In this document: positions 17,286 to 26,219 of the stretch, in pieces
Numbering within the stretch: position 1 is the first letter of the stretch
Layout of the letters: each line of letters starts with the position of its first letter
From: an uncultured Collinsella sp.
GTDB taxonomy: Bacteria; Actinomycetota; Coriobacteriia; Coriobacteriales; Coriobacteriaceae
Reading direction: 5' to 3'
NCBI GenBank assembly: GCA_905194675.1
Contig: CAJJTG010000025.1
Span: 1-33,737, forward strand
Length of the DNA stretch: 33,737 bases
Position numbers and translations under genes: made by a program
The notes under the pieces: generated by a model
What the model saw: only the letters and a program-made list of their open reading frames with translations
Database searches by the model: none
What the model was told of the DNA's origin: nothing

Positions 17286-17496
17286 GGTGGTCAAAAAAGG
17301 CCAAATATGAGTACTGTCACCAAATTGGTAGCATCGATTTTCCGGTCCAGAGCAGCAAAATCGCCTTGTTTGGAGCCCGATCGCGACTCTGAAGAACGAA
17401 AATCGATGCACTTTTGGCCGCTGGCACCGATTTTGGAGGCCATTTGGCTGCCACTAAACTGGTAGCAGTACTCATATTTGGCCTTTTTTGACCACC
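17286..17496. repeat. 211-bp fold-back element with 31-bp perfect terminal inverted repeats
   Basis: The left end 17286-17316 (GGTGGTCAAAAAAGGCCAAA and on, to GTACTG) is exactly complementary to 17466-17496. Inside, GCATCGATTTTC and GAAAATCGATGC form a second nested inverted pair around a core of about 55 bases. There is no reading frame of note. The structure is that of a miniature inverted-repeat element or of a long-hairpin non-coding RNA. No clear target-site duplication is seen at the edges. Confidence 0.75.
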
Positions 17497-17517
17497 GGGT
17501 TTCCGGCAAACCCCAAA

Positions 17518-17549
17518 AGCGGGTCCGGATCGCTCGATCCGGGCCCGCT
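17518..17549. repeat. GC-rich hairpin next to the fold-back element
   Basis: AGCGGG-T-CCGGATCG and CGATCCGG-G-CCCGCT enclose CT. It has one mismatch in a 15-bp stem and no T tract. It lies between the 211-bp fold-back element and the IS3 remnant. Confidence 0.55.
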
Positions 17550-17640
17550 GGGGGTAGCGAGCACAATCGAGGTGTAAGAAGCAAGAGAGGGCCATCGCCT
17601 AGAATCGTCAGCGCCTAGATATTCAACGAGAGGAAAGACA

Positions 17641-18340
17641 ATGGTCCGCAGCGACATGCTACCCCAGCCGGACCGGGGGCTCGGCCTCGACCGGCCCCAG
17701 ACCGAGGCATTTCACCGACGAGTTCAAGAGGAAGATAGTCGATCTCCACAACGCCGGAAAGCCCAGGCGCGAGGCCATGGACGAGTGCGACCTCGACAAG
17801 AGCACCGTGGAGAGGCGGGTCAAGTCGATAAACGAGACCGGCTCGCCGCGCGCCGCCGACAACCGCACGCCCGAGTAGAACCGGATCCTGGAGCCCGAGC
17901 GCGAGAACCGCAGGCTCCGGATGGAGGTCGACGTCTTAAGACGAGCGGCGCCGGTATACGCTCGGAAGTGAGGGCCATGGCGGCCAACGGGGGCCGCTGC
18001 CCCGTGTCGGCGCAGCGCGGGCATCGAGGTATTCCACACGGACCGCGGCAGCGAGTTCGACAACGCCGAGATCGACCTGATGCTCGAGGCCTTCGGCATA
18101 GAGAGGTCGCCGTCGGCCAAGGGCTGCCCCCACGACAACGCCGTCGACGAGTCGACCAACAGGATACTGAAGGCCGAGCTCGTCCACCGCGAGACGTTCG
18201 GCACGACGCGCGAGCTCCGGGCCAAGCTCTCGGACTACGTGCACTGGTACAACAACTTCAGGATCCACTCGACGCTGGGCTACATGTCGCCGGTCGAGTT
18301 CAGAAAGGCGGGGCTGTCCCTACCGGAATCGTCCAAATAG
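17641..18340 (+). pseudogene. degenerate IS3-family insertion sequence (orfA and orfB remnants)
   Basis: OrfA is recognisable in the frame that includes 17708 (HFTDEFKRKIVDLHNAGKP, then DLDKSTVERRV and NETGSPRAADNRTPE), a helix-turn-helix transposase subunit. It is broken by a frameshift between the ATG at 17641 (which has a good ribosome site) and 17708, and by an in-frame TAG at 17876-17878. The orfB start (VRAMAANGGRCPVSAQ) joins directly, in another frame near 18015, to its C-terminal third (IEVFHTDRGSEFDNAEIDLM, then DNAVDESTNRILKAE and YNNFRIHSTLGY). The second catalytic Asp and the Glu of the DDE triad remain; the first Asp and the middle of the integrase domain are deleted. It cannot transpose on its own. 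Confidence 0.88.
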
Positions 18341-18931
18341 GTGTTGCCAATCCAGCGCATCGAGGCGGGCCCTGCCGGCGAGAAGACGGCTGCGTGGGCG
18401 GCCGCCCAAGCCGCCGCCCACGAATTCGTGGGCGAAGTCGGGCTCGACTTCTCGCGCGCCCATGCATCGACGCGCGCGGCGCAGCTCTGCGCCTTCGACC
18501 GCATCGTGGCCGCCTGCGCCGCGCAGCCGCGCGCGGGCCGCGTCGTGTCCATCCATGCCGTGCACGCCGCCACAGAAGCGCTCGACATCCTCGAGCGCCA
18601 CGGCCTCCCCGCGCACGCGACCTGCATCTTCCACTGGTTTTCGGGCAGCGGCGAGGACTTGAACCGCCTGCGCGCGCTCGGGTGCCTCGTCTCGGTCAAC
18701 GAGTGCATGCTCGCGACCAGGCGCGGGCGCGCCTACGCGCGCCAACTGCCGGAAGACGCACTGCTCTTGGAGACAGATGCGCCCGCATGGCTCGATGCCC
18801 CCTGCTCCGCCGCAGAGCTGGAAGCCTCGCTCGCCCACACGCTCTCCCTGCTCGCCGAGATCCGCGGCACCTCTACGCAAACGCTCGCCCCCGCTCTTGC
18901 GGAGACGAGCGTGCGTCTCTTGCGATTGTAA
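18341..18931 (+). pseudogene. TatD-family metal-dependent hydrolase lacking its N-terminus
   Basis: From about 18353 the reading frame matches the TatD family (cytoplasmic DNase/amidohydrolase fold): GEVGLDFSR with the metal-binding Glu region, VSIHAVHA, CIFHWFSGSGEDLNRL with a metal His, VNECML, and LLETDAPAWLD near the C-terminus. The first 50 or so residues of the fold, including the HxH metal pair, are missing, and the sequence begins directly after the IS3 remnant, so the insertion or a later deletion removed them. The remaining 196 aa are intact to a normal stop. A GTG at 18341 could start translation but has no clear ribosome site. TatD homologues also occur in Qat anti-phage clusters, but no qatA, qatB or qatC is present here. 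Confidence 0.75.
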
Positions 18932-18937
18932 TCAGCA

Positions 18938-18957
18938 GATGCGCGGGGCGGCGCATC
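18938..18957. repeat. small hairpin between convergent tatD remnant and mupG-like gene
   Basis: GATGCGC and GCGCATC enclose GGGGCG, directly after the stop codon of the plus-strand TatD remnant and ahead of the minus-strand gene end at 18996. It might end either transcript, but no T tract is present. Confidence 0.35.
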
Positions 18958-18995
18958 GCGCAACTCGATTAACCGCCCCGCCGCAGTCCGGACGG

Positions 18996-20102
18996 TTAGA
19001 CCACATTGAACGTGAAGCGCGTGCCCGCACGCAGGCCGTCGAGCAGCATGAGCTCCGCGCCATCGATATACCCCACCACATTCGTCCGCCCGCTGTTTTC
19101 CATGGCCGCGAGCGCAATCTGAACCTCGCCGGCATACTGGCCGTAACCGTCGTTGTCCACGAGCACATCGCCCCGCCGGATATCGACCGTGTTGAAGGGA
19201 GCGACCTCCCCTTTCACCATCCGGCTCTCGACGGTGCGCACGAGATAGCCGTTTTGCTCGGGACGACACGACAGGCCGAGGCGCAGGCGCCGCTCAAGCT
19301 CCTTCGGCAAACCGGGAGCGCGATGCAAGGTGAACGCCATCGGGGCTGCGACGCCCGCAGCGATTGCCGCAAGCTCGCGCTCGCTCGCAAAGCAGTTGCC
19401 CACGATGATGTCATCCACGCAGCCGAGTTGCACGAGGTGACGGGCCTGCACGGCGGCGGGCAGATCGCGATGCATCTCAAGCGTAGGCAAACCGTCGCAT
19501 GCCGGCCACGGGCCGAAGGCCTCCGGCTCCTGCGATGACACGAATGCCTGGAGTGGAAGCCCGCGCTCCTTCCACCGACGCGAGCAGGTCAGAAAATACT
19601 CGAGCGTCAGACCCGTGTAGCGATGCGGATAGTAGTTATGGCAGCCTACGATGCGCGCCGGCTCCCCACCGCTCGCGAGCAGCGCCCCGATGTGGTCGCA
19701 CGCGTTTGCCGAGGCGTTGAGGCACACCCCGATGCCCGCCTCGTTGCGCGTGAGAAACGCCTCCTCCATCTCGGAGAGACCGAGATCGAGACGCATGACA
19801 TCGCAGCCTATCTCCTGGAGAAATCCCAGATCGAGCTTGCCGCGCAAAACGCTCGCATTCACGCCGAATCGCGCAAGCACCGAAGGGTTCACGTCGCAGA
19901 ACACCTCGAAGCCGAGCGCATGCGCCTCGTCGGTCAAAGCCCGGTAACGTGCCGTGACTTCATCGCGTTCATCGCGGACGCCGAGCAGCGCCACGAACAG
20001 CACGCGATAGTCGTGACGGGCGGCGAGGCGCAGGTATTCTCGGCACGCCTCGGCAGAGGCGAATTCCGGGTAGAGGGAAATGCCCAACCGCACCTCACGC
20101 AT
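18996..20102 (-). CDS. MupG-family (DUF871) TIM-barrel protein
   Basis: The 368-aa protein begins with RLGISLYPEFASAEACREYL and continues through CDVNPSVL, LRLDLGLS, CHNYYPHRYTGL and FVSSQEPEAFGP, which are typical of the MupG/DUF871 family: a TIM barrel followed by a C-terminal beta domain. The characterised S. aureus member is a 6-phospho-N-acetylmuramidase that splits PTS-imported MurNAc-6P-GlcNAc. Here it is the last gene of a lactose/cellobiose-type PTS operon with a GH1 enzyme and without murQ, so the substrate is probably another phosphorylated disaccharide. Its start codon overlaps the end of the GH1 gene by 8 bp and has a GGGGAGG ribosome site. Confidence 0.85.
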   Translation of the reverse strand: MREVRLGISLYPEFASAEACREYLRLAARHDYRVLFVALLGVRDERDEVTARYRALTDEAHALGFEVFCDVNPSVLARFGVNASVLRGKLDLGFLQEIGCDVMRLDLGLSEMEEAFLTRNEAGIGVCLNASANACDHIGALLASGGEPARIVGCHNYYPHRYTGLTLEYFLTCSRRWKERGLPLQAFVSSQEPEAFGPWPACDGLPTLEMHRDLPAAVQARHLVQLGCVDDIIVGNCFASERELAAIAAGVAAPMAFTLHRAPGLPKELERRLRLGLSCRPEQNGYLVRTVESRMVKGEVAPFNTVDIRRGDVLVDNDGYGQYAGEVQIALAAMENSGRTNVVGYIDGAELMLLDGLRAGTRFTFNVV

Positions 20103-21555
20103 GGGAGACCTCCCCGCCGAGATCCTCGCCGTTCGTCTCGATCACGCGCTGGTACCAATAGAACGAGTCCTTGCGGCTGCGCTCGAAGGTGCCCGTTCCG
20201 TCATCGTGGCGATCGACGTAGATGAAACCGTAGCGCTTCGCGAACTCGCCGGTCGAGGCGCTCACCAAGTCGATGGGGCCCCACGAGGTGTAACCCATGA
20301 GGTCGACGCCGTCGGCCACCGCCTCGGCCATCTGCTCGATGTGCTGGCGTAAATACTCGATGCGGTACGGGTCGTGGATGGAACCGTCCTCCTCGACCGT
20401 ATCGTAGGCACCCAAGCCGTTCTCCACGAGCATGACGGGCTTCTGATAGCGATCCCAGATGGCATTCAGTGACCAGCGCAGGCCCACCGGATCGACCTGC
20501 CAACCCCAGTCGCTCGTCTTGAGGTAGGGATTCTTTGCGCCGAAGGCGAAGTTGCCGCCCGTCGTCTCGAGCTTCTCGGGATGCGCGGAGAGGCAGACCG
20601 ACATGTAGTAGCTGAACGTGACGAAGTCGACCGTGCCGCGCGCGAGCGTCTCGGCGTCGTCCGGCTCCATCGCGACCTCGATGCCCTTCTCGGCAAAGTG
20701 GCGCCTCATGTAGCTGGGATAGTATCCTCGCACCTGAACATCGGAGCAGAACCAATTGGCCACGCGCATGCGCTGCTGCACGAGCACCGCGTCATCGGGG
20801 TCGCAGGTATAGGGGTACATGAGCGCAAACGAGGACATGCAGCCGATGCGGTACTCGGGATAGCGCTCGTGGGCCAGAGCCGTCACGCGCGCGGCAGCGA
20901 CGAGCATATGGTGCAGCGCTTGGAAGCGCTCGGCGGGGTTATCGGGCAGGCCGTTGATGGGCCCCTCGTACCCGCGGACGGTGCTCAAGTTGAGCGCGGC
21001 CCCGCCGCGACCGATGCCCGTATTCATCTCGTTCAGCGTGAGCCAGTAGCGCACCTTGCCCCGATAGCGCTCGAACACGCAGGCGCAAAAGCGCTCGAAG
21101 CACGCGATGAGCTCATGGCCGGCCCAGCCGTTGTACTTGCTCGCCAGCGCATAGGGCATCTCATAATGGCTGAGCGTCACGATGGGCTCGATGCCGTGCT
21201 CGCGGCAGCAGTCGAACACGCGGTCATAGAACGCCAGACCGAGCTCGTTGGGCTCCGCCTCCTCCCCCGTAGGGAAGACGCGCGTCCACGCAATCGAGAG
21301 CCGCAACGCCTTGAAGCCCATCTCCGCGAGCATCGCGATGTCCTCGCGATAGCGATGGTAGAAATCGCACGCCTCGTGGCTCGGATAGAACGTGTCCGGC
21401 TCAAGGGTCGGCGTGATGCGCTTGTCGACCTTATGCGAACCGGCCGTGCACACGTCAGGCACCGAGACGCCCTTGCCGTCCACATCCCATGCGCCCTCGA
21501 TCTGATTGGCCGAGATGGCGCCGCCCCACAAGAATCCATCGGGAAATCCACCCAT
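20095..21555 (-). CDS. GH1 6-phospho-beta-glucosidase
   Basis: This cytoplasmic enzyme would hydrolyse 6-phospho-beta-glycosides delivered by the PTS encoded upstream. The 486-aa length is normal for GH1. Near the N-terminus is FLWGGAISANQIEGAWD; the acid/base Glu176 lies in TLNEMN and the nucleophile Glu378 in LVENGLGAYD. GH1 family and PTS context support a phospho-beta-glycosidase; glucose versus galactose specificity is not resolved. I chose the ATG at 21553-21555, which has a GGAGGTG ribosome site; a longer frame from 21606 has none. It lies 105 bp after the EIIC gene and overlaps the MupG-family gene by 8 bp. Confidence 0.93.
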   Translation of the reverse strand: MGGFPDGFLWGGAISANQIEGAWDVDGKGVSVPDVCTAGSHKVDKRITPTLEPDTFYPSHEACDFYHRYREDIAMLAEMGFKALRLSIAWTRVFPTGEEAEPNELGLAFYDRVFDCCREHGIEPIVTLSHYEMPYALASKYNGWAGHELIACFERFCACVFERYRGKVRYWLTLNEMNTGIGRGGAALNLSTVRGYEGPINGLPDNPAERFQALHHMLVAAARVTALAHERYPEYRIGCMSSFALMYPYTCDPDDAVLVQQRMRVANWFCSDVQVRGYYPSYMRRHFAEKGIEVAMEPDDAETLARGTVDFVTFSYYMSVCLSAHPEKLETTGGNFAFGAKNPYLKTSDWGWQVDPVGLRWSLNAIWDRYQKPVMLVENGLGAYDTVEEDGSIHDPYRIEYLRQHIEQMAEAVADGVDLMGYTSWGPIDLVSASTGEFAKRYGFIYVDRHDDGTGTFERSRKDSFYWYQRVIETNGEDLGGEVSHA

Positions 21556-21660
21556 GGAACACCTCCAAATACAACGAGGGGCGAGACTCGAAGAGCCGCG
21601 CCCCAATCACAAGTCACCCGCAGAGAGCGGGGCACATGCGCACATGCGCCAAGATGGTCC

Positions 21661-22965
21661 CTACGCTTCGGAAGCGGCCTTCTCGGCAGCCTCCTTCTCG
21701 CACAGCTGATGGTCATACACCTTCACGAACGGCAGGTAGACCAAGAAGGCGATGACGAAGGCCATAGGGGCAATGAAGAGGTTCTGCCACGCAAGGGAGG
21801 GCATGAAGCTCTGCATGATGATCGGCAGCTGCGTCATGATGAGCAGGTGGCCGGGCTGGAAGAAATCGAGCGAGTAGCCGATATAGGCAAAGAACATGAT
21901 GATCATGGGGTTCAGGATAAACGGGATGGCCATGATGGGGTTATAGATGATGGGGGTACCGAACGCCATGGGCTCGGAGATGTTGAACACCGCAGGAACG
22001 ATACCGGCCTTGCCCACAGCGCGAAGCTGCTCGGACTTGGAACGCATGCAAAGCACGGCGAGCGGCAGCACGTTGCCGCTACCACCGCAGCAAGACATGA
22101 CGCCATACAGGGCGATCGGAGCGAACATGGCAGCCTGGCCGGAGGCGACGAGCTCGGCGTTCTGGGTGTAGAACTGGATCATGGGGGCCATGATGACCGG
22201 AGAGAGCACCATCGCGCCGTGGATGCCGAGACTCCAGAGCAGCTGGCACACAAACGCGAGTACGAACATGCCGGGCACCGACATGAGGGGCGTCAGCGGG
22301 ATGGACAGGATACCGGCGATGGCGCCCGGGAGCACGACGCCGATGGTCATCTGGGCAAGTGTGTTGAGACCATGCCAGAGCAGGATGCAGATGACGAGCG
22401 GCACGAGGGTCGCGAAAGCGTCCGAAAGGAACTGCGGAACCGCGTCGGGCATCTTGAGGCTCACGTGATGCTTCTGGCAGAAATCGATGATCTTGACCGA
22501 AACCAGCGGGATGATGAGCGCGGTGAAGAGACCGGTGCCGCCAAGGTAGGTGGTGGCGAGCACGCTCATGGTCGAGCCGTCCTGCAGGGTGACACTCTGA
22601 ACGGGAGCACACACGAGCAGGAAGAGAATCATGGTGACGATGCCGTTCGCCAGCGCGCTCTCCATCTCCAAGTTCTTGGAGTAGATGTAGCCCACGGCGA
22701 AGGCCACGACGACGCCCAGGATGCCCATGGTCATGTTATAGGGCGTGGTGAGCCACATATAGGCGGCGTCGGTCGTCTCGAGCACGCCTACGATATCCAG
22801 CAGCGTGGCGACGACGGTGAAGATGGCGCCGGCGAGGATGACCGCCATGGCCGCCATCATGCCACCGCTGATGGCGGACAGGGCCTTGTTGGCCTGGAGC
22901 TTGCCGCCCCATTCCTGCAGCTTCATCATCACTGGGGATTGATACAGGTTGTCAAGTTTGGACAT
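21661..22965 (-). CDS. PTS lactose/cellobiose-family EIIC permease
   Basis: EIIC is the membrane channel that carries the sugar while EIIB phosphorylates it. The 434-aa protein has about ten hydrophobic segments. The family's sugar-site residues are visible in LWSLGIHGAMVL (His) and FNISEPMAFGTP (Glu), and the N-terminal amphipathic stretch LQEWGGKLQANKAL precedes the first helix. There is no fused EIIB or EIIA; these are separate genes just upstream, the usual lac/cel arrangement. The gene begins 34 bp after EIIB. The ribosome site is weak (GAGAAACGGAAC). Confidence 0.93.
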   Translation of the reverse strand: MSKLDNLYQSPVMMKLQEWGGKLQANKALSAISGGMMAAMAVILAGAIFTVVATLLDIVGVLETTDAAYMWLTTPYNMTMGILGVVVAFAVGYIYSKNLEMESALANGIVTMILFLLVCAPVQSVTLQDGSTMSVLATTYLGGTGLFTALIIPLVSVKIIDFCQKHHVSLKMPDAVPQFLSDAFATLVPLVICILLWHGLNTLAQMTIGVVLPGAIAGILSIPLTPLMSVPGMFVLAFVCQLLWSLGIHGAMVLSPVIMAPMIQFYTQNAELVASGQAAMFAPIALYGVMSCCGGSGNVLPLAVLCMRSKSEQLRAVGKAGIVPAVFNISEPMAFGTPIIYNPIMAIPFILNPMIIMFFAYIGYSLDFFQPGHLLIMTQLPIIMQSFMPSLAWQNLFIAPMAFVIAFLVYLPFVKVYDHQLCEKEAAEKAASEA

Positions 22966-22999
22966 TGGTGTTCCGTTTCTCTTCGATCGAGACGGGTAT

Positions 23000-23296
23000 C
23001 TAGCCCTGGACGAGAGACTCGACGAGCTTCATGATATTGGCGCAGTTGCCCGTGCCGTAATCGGTCGGCGGAATGACGGCGACCGGCATGCCGGACTCGG
23101 CGGCGATGTTGTCCTTCTGATAGGAAATCTGCGGACCCATGAGGATGCAGTCATACTCATGGCAGACCGTCTTGTACGTGTTGACGCTCTGGGCGGCGAT
23201 GCTGAAATTGATCCCCTGCTCAGCGGCATACTTCTCAAGCTTCTTCATGAGAATGCTCGTGGACATCCCCATGGCGCAAACCAGCAATACCTTCAT
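23000..23296 (-). CDS. PTS lactose/cellobiose-family EIIB
   Basis: EIIB (98 aa) takes phosphate from EIIA onto Cys7 in KVLLVCAMGMSTS and passes it to the incoming sugar. The P-loop-like segment after the Cys and the block CILMGPQISYQKDNI are typical of the cellobiose/chitobiose EIIB fold, and the length is normal. AAGGAGAATC forms the ribosome site. It sits between EIIA and EIIC in the operon. Confidence 0.94.
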   Translation of the reverse strand: MKVLLVCAMGMSTSILMKKLEKYAAEQGINFSIAAQSVNTYKTVCHEYDCILMGPQISYQKDNIAAESGMPVAVIPPTDYGTGNCANIMKLVESLVQG

Positions 23297-23367
23297 TGTT
23301 TTGATTCTCCTTGCATAACGGTCGTATCAACAAAGACGGCGGCCTTGAGCGCGCCATCCCGCCCGCA

Positions 23368-23703
23368 TTACTCGGCGCGCGTCGCGTCGAGCTCGCGATA
23401 CACATTCACGATCTCCTCGACCAGCTCCTGCGCGAGCATCGAGGTCATGAGATGGTCCTGGGCGTGCACGAGCATCACGTCGACGACGGTATGGTCGCCC
23501 GAAGCCTCCTTGGAAAGAAGCTGGGTCTGCACGTGATGGGCCTCGAGCGCGGCCTCCTTGCTCTGCTCGAGCAGGGCCTTCGCCGCTTCGAAATCATACT
23601 CCTTGGCCTTCTTCAGCGCCTCGAAGGCGAGGCTGCGCGCCTGACCCGCCGAAGCGATGATGCCGAAGGAGATCATCTCGGTGCTCTGTTCCTCCTCTGC
23701 CAT
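23368..23703 (-). CDS. PTS lactose/cellobiose-family EIIA
   Basis: This 111-aa helical protein passes phosphate from HPr to EIIB. The family blocks ISFGIIASAGQARSLAFEAL, EAHHVQTQLL and VHAQDHLMTSMLA are clear; His80 in HAQDHLM is the expected phosphorylation site and the neighbouring Asp the trimer metal ligand. The ATG at 23701-23703 with GGAGGTG at 6 bases is preferred to an upstream in-frame start at 23739. It follows the regulator gene by 51 bp. Confidence 0.94.
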   Translation of the reverse strand: MAEEEQSTEMISFGIIASAGQARSLAFEALKKAKEYDFEAAKALLEQSKEAALEAHHVQTQLLSKEASGDHTVVDVMLVHAQDHLMTSMLAQELVEEIVNVYRELDATRAE

Positions 23704-23754
23704 GGTTTTCACCTCCCTCTCGGTTTGCAAATATCTCAATGGAAAACGTATGGG

Positions 23755-25701
23755 CTATCGTGCGGAGCACGACTCGATGGGATCGACCAACTCGATGAGC
23801 GTCTGCCAAGAGCGCTCGGAAAGCAGGCGGTCGATGGACGCCTCGCTCAAAACCAGCTCAGACATCGCCGAGAAGAAGCCCTCGGAGACGTCGGTCGCAT
23901 CGCGGGCGATTGAGACGAGGAACACCGCCTGCACCTCGCGACCTCCCCAGATGATGGGTTCGTCGGTGAGGGCGAGGGCCACGAAGCTCTGCGTGCTCGC
24001 CGCTTCGAGCGGGTGCGGCATGGCGACCCGGTTGCCGAATGCCGTCGGAGCCGCCTGCTCGCGGCGATACACCAAATCGAGGAAATCGGGCGAAAGGTCG
24101 TAGACGCGCGAGGCCTTGCCGACCAGCAGCTCGATTGCCTCCTCGGGCGTCGAGCACGACGCATGCGGCAGAAAAAGCTCCTCGCAGAACAGCGGGCGGG
24201 CATCCGACCGCCGCGAATCGGAAAACAGGATTTCACGCACGTCGCTCACCTCTGCCGCGTCCAGAAAATAGCCCACTTGGCGTACCGGGACCGGCACCTC
24301 CTCGGCAAGCGGAACCGTCGTGAACACATAGTCGATGCGCGAGAAGTCGACGAAGCGCACGTGGGCGGCATCGCATGTCTCGATATGCTCGACGTACGAA
24401 CCGAACTCCTGACGATAGCGGTGCTCCAGCAGCCGGGCGCTGCCCGCGCCCGAGGCACAGACCACCAGAATGCGTTTCTTGGGGGCATCGGTCTTTTGGC
24501 GCTCGAGCGCCAAGGCGAAGGAGAGAGCGATGTAGCCAATCTCTTCCTCGGAAAGCTCAGCTTCATAATGCGCCGCCAACGAGGAGCCCGCCTCGACGGC
24601 CATGGAATAGGCAAGCGGAAAACGCGACTTGATGTCCCCCAAGATGGGATTATCGAGATGCAGATGGTGATGCAAGCGCACCTCGAGCGGCACGAGATGG
24701 CGCGCGAGATTCATGCGCAGCTCCAAATCGTGCCTCAAGTCGAATCGGAACGTGCGCCACACCGCGTCGAGCATGCCCGTCACGGCATCCCACACCTCAT
24801 CCGAGATGACAAGCCCCGCCTCCTGATCATCCCCGGCATCGAAATCCCCGAGCAGGCGCTTGCCCGCCAGATGGATGGCGATATAGGCGACCTCCTCGTC
24901 GGGCAAAACGACGCCGGTGCGTGCGCCGATGGCATCGGAGATGCGCCGGGCAATCGGGAAACTCGGGGACTTCCGAATCTCGGTGAGCTGCTCGCCCTCC
25001 ATGGGCACATAGCAACCTTCGCGTATCCGCAACAAAGCGATGACGATATGCGTGATGAGGTTGCGGTAGGCGACCGAGTTGATGGCGAAGCGTTCCTCGG
25101 TCGTCACGTCGTCGACGCAATCGGAAACCACGTCGAACAGCGCACGATACGCCTCGGCGTCGACCGAGAGGCGCGCCGCGCCCTTCAGCTCATCCGAGCC
25201 CTCCATGGCGAGGCTCGCGAGGCACAGACGCTTGGCCATCTCGGATCCGATGACCTTGATGCCATGATGGCTGCGCCTGTCGATGGCGAGGCCAAACTGC
25301 GCCAAGCGCTCCTCGACCTGTTTCAAATCGTTCGATATGCTCGTCCGGGATACATAAAGGACGCTCGCCAGTGTGTCGATGGCGATGTAATCACTGCGCG
25401 AGAGCAAATCGTTGAGGAGATAGGAGACGCGGGCCTCGGCCGTCTGGGGCAACGACGCACGCCGCTGCTTGCGCGCTTGCTCGAATATCGCATCAAGCGC
25501 CTGCTCGTCGGCGACGGAAACGGTATAGCCCCGCCCGCGCGCAAGGTCGATAGACGCGACGCCCTCAAGGCTGCGATTGACCGCCTGCACATGGTTGCGC
25601 ACGGTACGAACGCTCACGCCGAACGCCTCGGCAAGCTCAGCGGGCTTGATGCCCTCGTGCTCCATGATGTGGAGCGCAAATCGCGCCAGCTGCACGTCCA
25701 T
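23755..25701 (-). CDS. PRD-containing PTS-controlled transcriptional activator (LicR/BglG type)
   Basis: The 648-aa protein joins DNA binding to PTS sensing. Domains in order: an N-terminal helix-turn-helix (about 15-60, KPAELAEAFGVSVRTVRNHV), a second HTH (about 90-150, IDTLASVLYVSRTSISNDL), PRD1 (about 175-280) and PRD2 (about 295-400) with their histidines (ITHIV, AIHLAG, HHHLHLDN), an EIIB-like domain with Cys in ILVVCASGAGSARLL (about 410-490), and an EIIA-like domain with His563 in AMPHPLEA. This is the layout of LicR/ManR activators, which are switched on when substrate draws phosphate away. The ATG at 25701 has a GAGAGGAGG ribosome site. It is the first intact gene of the PTS operon and probably controls it; no operator was found. 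Confidence 0.9.
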   Translation of the reverse strand: MDVQLARFALHIMEHEGIKPAELAEAFGVSVRTVRNHVQAVNRSLEGVASIDLARGRGYTVSVADEQALDAIFEQARKQRRASLPQTAEARVSYLLNDLLSRSDYIAIDTLASVLYVSRTSISNDLKQVEERLAQFGLAIDRRSHHGIKVIGSEMAKRLCLASLAMEGSDELKGAARLSVDAEAYRALFDVVSDCVDDVTTEERFAINSVAYRNLITHIVIALLRIREGCYVPMEGEQLTEIRKSPSFPIARRISDAIGARTGVVLPDEEVAYIAIHLAGKRLLGDFDAGDDQEAGLVISDEVWDAVTGMLDAVWRTFRFDLRHDLELRMNLARHLVPLEVRLHHHLHLDNPILGDIKSRFPLAYSMAVEAGSSLAAHYEAELSEEEIGYIALSFALALERQKTDAPKKRILVVCASGAGSARLLEHRYRQEFGSYVEHIETCDAAHVRFVDFSRIDYVFTTVPLAEEVPVPVRQVGYFLDAAEVSDVREILFSDSRRSDARPLFCEELFLPHASCSTPEEAIELLVGKASRVYDLSPDFLDLVYRREQAAPTAFGNRVAMPHPLEAASTQSFVALALTDEPIIWGGREVQAVFLVSIARDATDVSEGFFSAMSELVLSEASIDRLLSERSWQTLIELVDPIESCSAR

Positions 25702-25725
25702 CGGCTTTGACCTCCTCTCGCCTAG

Positions 25726-26160
25726 CTATGATACCAACGGCGATGGGACGGGTTCCATACCCGGCTTTTCCCTTCCGAGAAGGAAAGCGTTTGCCGAAAA
25801 CGAGCGCGCGGCGTGCGTGTGGCGCTCGCCGCGCTCTTTGAGACCCGCCAAGACCTCGTGCACGCCGGGATTCATCAGTGCGGCGTAATCGACCTCGCGC
25901 CCATTCTTCCAATCCCGATAGATGCGCAGGGCCTCGTCCGGCGTCACCACGCGCCCGATGCGGCCCAACCAGTCGACGAGGGAGCGCTGGAACGACTGGA
26001 ACGAGGCGCCCACGGTCGCCAACAGCTCCTCGTCGCTCACCTCGATGCCGAATTCCTCGAAGAACTCGCGCTGCTCGATCTGGTAATACGCCTCGGTATC
26101 GACGATGACGCCGTCCATATCGAAGATGACGGCTTTGAAGGGAAGGCTCCTTGGACCATG
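25726..26160 (-). pseudogene. truncated HAD-superfamily phosphatase / phosphoglucomutase-like gene
   Basis: The frame reads AVIFDMDGVIVDTEAYYQIE with the nucleophile motif DxDG of HAD hydrolases, then a helical cap (EFFEEFGIEVSDEELLATVG) and GVHEVLAGLKERGE, where similarity stops after about 100 residues; a normal member has about 220. The rest (HTHAARSFSANAFLL and on) does not resemble the family, so the 3' half is deleted. At the 5' end the only ATG with a ribosome site (26158-26160, AGGAG upstream) is out of frame by one base with the motif, which suggests a single-base loss near 26140. It ends 24 bp before the regulator gene and was probably once part of the sugar operon, as beta-phosphoglucomutase-like genes often are. 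Confidence 0.75.
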
Positions 26161-26219
26161 ATGATGGTTCTCCTGAATCCACTCGTGCGCCGCAACGGCG
26201 AAGGGCGCCCTTCGCGACG

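Noticed and set aside
18341..18931. Qat anti-phage system suggested by the TatD protein
   Set aside because: No qatA ATPase, qatB or qatC gene is next to it, and the protein lacks its N-terminal metal ligands; a housekeeping TatD fragment is simpler.
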